Assembly: GCA_963971575.1 (NCBI GenBank)
Contig: OZ020611.1
Coordinates: 222,324,260 to 222,388,259 of the forward strand
Source: Liopterus haemorrhoidalis
Taxonomy: Eukaryota; Arthropoda; Insecta; Coleoptera; Dytiscidae
DNA: 64,000 nucleotides
Reading direction: 5' to 3'
Below are positions 58,790 through 64,000 of this stretch, piece after piece. A program made the position numbers and the translations under genes. Each line of letters starts with the position of its first letter. The first letter of the stretch is position 1. Under the pieces are notes generated by a model. It saw only the letters and a program-made list of their open reading frames with translations. It made no database searches and was not told the DNA's origin.

Positions 58790-59625
58790 TTTTTATATTA
58801 ACTAACTTTTTATAATTGTCGTAAAAGATATCTACATCTCTGTCAGAGACTTGTTTGTTTAATAGACTGAGCATTTTGTTTAGTGGTGACATGGATTCTG
58901 AAATTTTGAAAAAGTGATCATTTTTTATTCTCAATCTTATGTCCGGGACTCGAATATTTAAATTTTGAAGTAGTTCTGGGGCATCTAGTTTATTATTAAA
59001 TAATTTAAACGCGAAATTTAAAGTGTGGATGTCGCGTCTCCATTCTAATGTTTGTAATTTCTTGATATTATTGAGTGCAAGGTTTTTTAACTGGTTTGCA
59101 TAAGAGATACGAAAAGGATATGTTTCGGTTAATTTCAGGGTCAGGTTTCATACAAATCTCTTCTGTACTTTTGCTATTTGATTTTTGTGGGACATTGTTT
59201 TTGGGCTCCAGATTGTATTCGCGTACTCTTAGGTCGAACTAGTGCGCAGTACAGTAACCAAGTTGTAGATATTTTAAAATTACCACTGTTTCTTAGTATA
59301 AATCCTAAAGTTTTTAGGGCACTATTCAATATATTGTTTAAGTGGTCACTAAAATTAAAATCGTGTCTAAATAGTACACCTTAGTCTTTTACTTTACTAT
59401 CTCTAAGTAGCACTATATTGTCAATATGGCAATCGTGGGTTATTTTGTTTTTATTACGTGTAAAGGATATTATTTTGCATTTGTTGATGTTAATTTTAAG
59501 TTTTTTTTTTTTTTTTTCGCACCAATTCACTACTCCATTTAAGAATTTCTGCTACAGTAGGCCGTCCTCCGACTTGTTAATTACACGAAACAGCTTATCG
59601 TCTGCATTAAGGTGTAATTAAGGTT
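58790..59625 (-). pseudogene. Jockey-like LINE C-terminal fragment
   Basis: On the minus strand, across several frames, one reads KCKIISFTRNKN, HDFNFSDHLNNIL, ALKTLGFILRNS, NISFSYANQLKN and FYDNYKKLV, with stops and shifts. This corresponds to the part of the RT ORF after YADD in the LINE at 56318, but clearly diverged. It is old and truncated at the 5' side at a poly-T run (59503-59518). Confidence 0.8.
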
Positions 59626-60826
59626 TAATTTGTAAAGTAAAGAATGATTTTTTAATTTAATCTCATACATTGTGGACATTGGTCTGCCAACTTGTGTGAA
59701 ATTTTATTACTAAATACCAAAATTGTGGAAAGCCCTTGATCTTTACCCAATTCTTTTAAATTTTTATAAATATTTTTGGTGTGAGGAAAAAATCTTGTAT
59801 CTTGTGTATAAAGGATCATTTTCAATCTCGTGCTATCATATTCGGTACTTGGCTAACGCCGGGAAATTCACATTCGATTGATAAGACTGTTACACACTAA
59901 ATAAATATTATAATATGCATAAATCAATATTTTAGTACAAGAAAGGCATGTTTGTACTATCGGAAACATTTGCGTGATGCTATATTTGTTCAATAAAACA
60001 AGTCAGCAAATTTTACCCTTATATGAATATGTTTAACACTAATTAATACAACTAATAAATAAGATATTAAGTGTAATAAATTGTACTTATATTTCTCATA
60101 ATTTATCCTGCGAAACCATGCACTGCGATCATTACGTTACCCACTGTGATTCTTTCTACAACACTGATTTAGAGTAATTGAAACAGCATTTTTCTCAGCA
60201 ATTTATTTCATTACTTGCGTCCGTGAAAAATATTTTTATTATCTCAAATTAAATACACCTTGGAGAGCAATGAAAATAGTTGTAGAAAAGGAGTGACACT
60301 AATTAGATAAGTTAAAATACAATAGCGCTAAACAATTATTGTAATTACTACAGTGTTATTATCGCGCTGACATACATTTCTAAGTCGTACGTTTATTTTT
60401 ATATAAATTGTTTTTATAATTTTTAATTGTTTGAAGATCTTGAGTTTTAGTTACGTATTGCTTAGCCTTCTTTTCTTTATAACAATTGAAATAGCGGAAT
60501 AAGAATAGTGATGAAGGAAGAGGACATAATGGTAAAGACTGCGAACTAGACGACTTCGCAAAAGATGGAGCTTATGCCAACTACATAGTTCTACTGGCAA
60601 GTACAAAAGACATCATGTCGTCAAGTGTAGCTGAAAGCATTGCTAAGTACACAATCAATTGTTTTTCATCATGACAATGTCGTCAACTGACGGCTTGATT
60701 ACCTGATGACAAGGTTAACAACGGTTTAAGCAACTGGGCTGCAAAAATAAGTGGCCTCAAGAAAATCTGCGTGCCCTTTTTTGTAAAACACTAATAATAC
60801 AAAATTAAATAATAAACAACAATAAC
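59626..60826. other. Stretch without a recognised gene
   Basis: AT-rich. 60500-60780 is less AT-rich and reads partly like diverged coding sequence (GCGAACTAGACGACTTCGC...), but no frame is long or familiar. Confidence 0.35.
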
Positions 60827-61004
60827 TGATCTTTCAAATACCCGATAAGCTACTGAGGTTAGTCAAAATGACTCTTACAAATACAGACTGTAAAATAACA
60901 AAAGATGGAAAGAAATCTAAAAGCTTTACAGTAAAGAGAGGTTTGAGACAAGGAGACCCTATGACATCGCTGATTTTCAATCTTGTTCTAGAACGGGCAA
61001 TGAG

Positions 61005-61940
61005 TAGGGTTATCACCTCTCCCGGAATTTCGGGATTCTCCCGGAATTGAGCCCTGAAAATTAAAATCTCCCGGCTCCCGGAAGGAATTTAAAATAAATA
61101 TTACTCTCCCGGAATATCAAGTTTCTCGAAAATAACGATACACATGTATGCAAATTTTCGATAATGACATTAAAGTCCTCGAAAGAGATTTTGTTACTTG
61201 CACAGAATTGCACGATGTTATGCTTGAAATCCGCCGAAAAATAACAAATAGAAAAAATGACAAATTTTTTGGTAGTTCAGTCAAAGATCTTTTAAACAAA
61301 TTAAATGAAACGGACAAGGCTACGTTTTATAAAGACGCAGACATTTTCTTTGAGAGATGTTTAGATTACCTGAAAAAATGGTATGATTTCGAAACCCAGA
61401 GAATAGTAAATTGAGCATACTTTCAATGAAAAACCGATTACGTGGGATGCTTTGAGAGAATTGGCCATTGATTTAAAGATCACTTTTGATGAAAATAAAC
61501 TTTATGAAGATTTCTGCATTTTGAGGGAGGTTCAAGACAGCATTGTTAAATCAAATGTAAGAGTGGATCTGAGGTAGGCAAAATATTTCTCAACAATCGA
61601 AAATAGAGTTGGAGATATATTGAAGAAAGTAGTTACATTCGTTTTGTCTATACCTGTATTAAACGTTGTCTGCCAGCGTGTTTTTAGTATAGTATTCGAT
61701 ATATGGACTAAGGAAAGAAACCGTTTAAATGAAGAACATGTCAAGGCAGAAATCCTAACGTTCTTCAATTTTAAAATGGACTGAAAAGAGTTTTTTAAAT
61801 TTGTTAGTTCCATACCAGATATTTTGAAATCCGTACGATCAAATGCAAAATATAAGTTCAAAATAAAATAAAAAGTTATGTAAATTGATATTGTTTTTTT
61901 TTCTCTTCCGGATTTTGACAGCCAAGAGGTGGCAACGCTA
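61005..61940 (+). mobile_element. hAT element with perfect 8-bp duplication inside a LINE
   Basis: Ends TAGGGTTATCACCTCT and (reversed) TAGCGTTGCCACCTCT. GCAATGAG lies directly outside both (60997-61004 and 61941-61948). 936 bp, containing the C-terminal half of a hAT transposase. CTCCCGGAAT/CCCGG words crowd the left subterminal zone (61018-61120) and TTCCGG appears near the right. Confidence 0.93.
61148..61783 (+). pseudogene. hAT transposase C-terminal remnant
   Basis: Starts in one frame (IKVLERDFVTCTELHDVMLE..., to a stop near 61414) and continues in others with ITWDALRELAIDL. It ends with SIPVLNVVCQRVFSIVFDIW and ERNRLNEEHVKAEIL, the hAT C-terminal dimerisation block. The N-terminal BED finger and the first catalytic residues are missing. 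Two frame changes and stops make it non-functional. Confidence 0.8.
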
Positions 61941-62833
61941 GCAATGAGACGGAACAATATTTACACCAAAAGAACCATCTATCGTCAGAAGCATCAGTGT
62001 CTAGCTTATGCGGACGATATAGCTATCATGACCAGAACAAGAAATGAATTAGAAAGAGTCTTTGCATGTTTAGAGGAAGCCGCAGGTGAGGTAGGGCTAT
62101 CAATAAATGAGGCAAAGACTAAGTATATGTTTGTTAAGAAGGACAACAAGAGACAAGAAGATGTTTTCAAACCATAGCTGAAAGTGGAAGACTGTACAGA
62201 TTTGAGGAAGTAAACAGTTTCGTTTATCTGGGTGTGTCAATATCTAACAATAATAATAATAGACTAGCAAAAGGAAGTAAATGTTTAGGTTCATTATTTA
62301 AGTTTCTCGTATCTAAAAAAAGTGGCAAGAAAAACAAAGCTGCGAGTGTATAAGTCGATTATAAGGCCATATTGTATGGGTGTGAACTATGGACCTTGAG
62401 CAATGATAGCAAGAATAGAGTAGAGATATGGGAGAGGAAAGTTTTAAGGAAAATATATGGAGGAAAAAAGATAAACGGGATAGTGATTCGTAGAACAAAC
62501 AGAGAACTGATGGAACTATGGTGAACCGAACATAGTTGGGGTAATTAAAGCACAGAGGCTTAGGTCGTTGGTCATGTATGTGTTTCAAGGAAGAATAATT
62601 GCCAAGAAAAGAAGAGGTCGGCCAAAAGGCAGATGGTTAGATGCCGTTCGCATAGACCTGCAGACACTGAAGATAAAGAAATGGGAAGCTAAAACTAAGA
62701 ATCGCGAGCAATGGCGAAAAATCGTCAAACAAGCCATGAGCCAGCTTGGCCTGCAGTGCTGATGATTATTATTATTATTATTATTATAACTAATCTCATT
62801 TTTTTATTTATTTATTTAAAACTATTATATTTA

Positions 62834-62905
62834 CGGACTATTCCAAACGTTTAGGTGGAACTAAATGGGAATTTCGTTCTTTTAAGTTGTCACGAGAAGG
62901 GACCT

Positions 62906-62939
<34 letters not shown>

Positions 62940-63412
62940 GTATTCAACCAATAACATATTACATAAATGTTGTGGTTTAGTCAAGATGACACATACTATA
63001 ATATAAATTGAAACCACATGAGTTAAAAAACACATACAAAATTTAACAATTAGTACAGTTAGGAGATTACATAATTACTAATAAACTTGCTTGGGTTATT
63101 TCATGTTTGACGTTGGTATATGAAAATTTAAAATTCCAACAGTGAAACTATAAAAATTTGAATTCATTTTCACACATTTGAAGACAACAAATAAATAAAC
63201 AAAAAGTTAATAAATGGGAATTTTTTATTAAGAATGACAAACAATTAAAATGCAATGAAAAGGACATTTTATAATGACAATCAATTTAATCTAGAATTTG
63301 CAATGTGAGTATGATTTACAAAGCTTAATCAAAATGACCAAAAGTCAGAATTAATAGATAAAAATTACTAGATTTCAAAATCTAGTTACGCCTAAACGTT
63401 TGGAATAGCCTG
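62834..63412. mobile_element. TA-flanked MITE (579 bp)
   Basis: Inverted ends CGGACTATTCCAAACGTTTA and (reversed) CAGGCTATTCCAAACGTTTA, flanked by TA (62832-62833, 63413-63414). No ORF with motifs; an (AAT)n run at 62909-62938. Probably of the Tc1/mariner group. Confidence 0.88.
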
Positions 63413-63414
63413 TA

Positions 63415-64000
63415 AGTAGCAGATTTATGGCAAAAAATCAAATAAACCAAATAAGAAAGTTTTATAAATCTTTTGCGTACACAAAAAAACTAAAACACGA
63501 CTAGTTTCATAAATATATCCCCGGACAAGTCTTATGTATACTTTGTTAAAGATATAAAGTAGTATAAGCCTTGTATTTATGGGAGTATTGCCTTATTGGC
63601 ACTTATCCCCTTAATAACATCAGGAAACAATTTCTGCGATCTGCTGCTATGTTTTTCAATCCTAATCCTCTTTACTTTCAACAAATCATATTTATATGAC
63701 GGAACCAGTTTAAACTAAATTAGATTTAATATATAAATCCAAACTTTCAGTTGATTGCTGGATTTATTTATTTTTTGGGTTTTAATAAAAGCAAAAATAC
63801 ATATTTTTTAATGATTGAATCCACCAGAAATTGAATTACCGAAAATCTAGATTTTTTCAAATTTTAAAAAGGTGCGATATGTTTCTATAAAAATTATTTC
63901 AAATAATTTTTTTGTAATTTTTTAAGAACCAGTGTTCGCGAATTTAACTAAGAAACTTAAGCTGCGTCTAGAGCTCTTAACTTAATAGACTATACGCTAT
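63415..64000. other. AT-rich end of the window
   Basis: No gene, element end or RNA gene recognised. Confidence 0.35.

Larger units (their letters stand above)
60827..62790 (+). pseudogene. LINE RT/C-terminal remnant, split by a hAT element
   Basis: 60830-61004 reads KSFTVKRGLRQGDPMTSLIF (RT motif GLRQGDP). 61950-62175 reads HQCLAYADDIAIM (YADD) and GLSINEAKTKYM. Further pieces in shifted frames are YLGVSIS, RKVLRKIYG, and GRIIAKKRRGRPKGRWLDAV to a stop at 62760. An (ATT)n tail follows (62763-62790). Domain order fits a non-LTR element of another lineage than the Jockey-like copies; the clade is not assigned. The split is caused by the hAT at 61005-61940. Confidence 0.88.

Noticed and set aside
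62838..63035. 65-codon minus-strand ORF with a poly-Y stretch
   Set aside because: It is the translation of the (AAT)n run inside the MITE at 62834-63412.

Overview
The window looks like AT-rich, repeat-laden arthropod (most likely insect) nuclear DNA. The basis is several mariner lineages, Jockey-like LINEs, many hAT and Harbinger-like non-autonomous elements, A/T microsatellites, one spliced gene and no bacterial operon structure. I cannot name the species.

Host gene. The only good host gene candidate is on the minus strand at 3588-11743. One 7.9-kb exon (11485-3588) is open from a strong splice acceptor to the stop. It encodes a cysteine-free, N/T/K/P-rich protein of about 2.63 kb codons. 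Its middle is an array of about 32 units (4500-9770) in which a 53-residue and a 59-residue module alternate. A short upstream exon (11743-11695) encodes a signal-peptide-like start and joins in the right phase (phase 1), giving a predicted secreted protein of about 2648 residues. I recognise no family.

Mobile DNA. Almost everything else is transposon on transposon. Mariner copies or fragments lie at 2128-3029, 25128-25341, 31852-33010, 36236-36660, 42682-44142 and 45094-46278. hAT-type elements with 8-bp target duplications lie at 21990-22360, 29747-31181, 33942-35332, 37376-39099, 43409-43661 and 61005-61940, with a decayed larger one at about 15536-21636. TA- or TTA-flanked MITEs are at 1350-1908, 29749-30220, 47740-48126 and 62834-63412. 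An 844-bp near-perfect palindrome flanked by TTAA (26430-27273) interrupts a Jockey reverse transcriptase. LINE remnants are at 15107, 18545, 21667, 26099, 52178, 58790 and 60827; a LINE with an uninterrupted RT ORF (56318-57775) has a 22-bp target duplication.

Modular repeat family. A roughly 1-kb repeat occurs about ten times (13229, 14195, 22968, 23091, 24030, 28268, 34060, 37956, 47580, 54669), in both orientations. It carries a (TCTG)n tract near one end and a GTGTGAAnnTTCACAC palindrome at the other. Six copies have a tRNA-like module at the same internal place and in the same relative orientation. The modules are not all the same tRNA, while the surrounding repeat stays alike. This and the giant repeat gene are the two most interesting items.

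Many insertions are dated relative to each other by nesting: for example repeat copies inside hAT elements at 33942-35332 and 37376-39099, a MITE inside a repeat copy at 47740-48126, hAT MITEs inside a mariner (43409) and inside LINEs (21990, 61005), and a Harbinger-like MITE sitting on the very end of a hAT element (29749).
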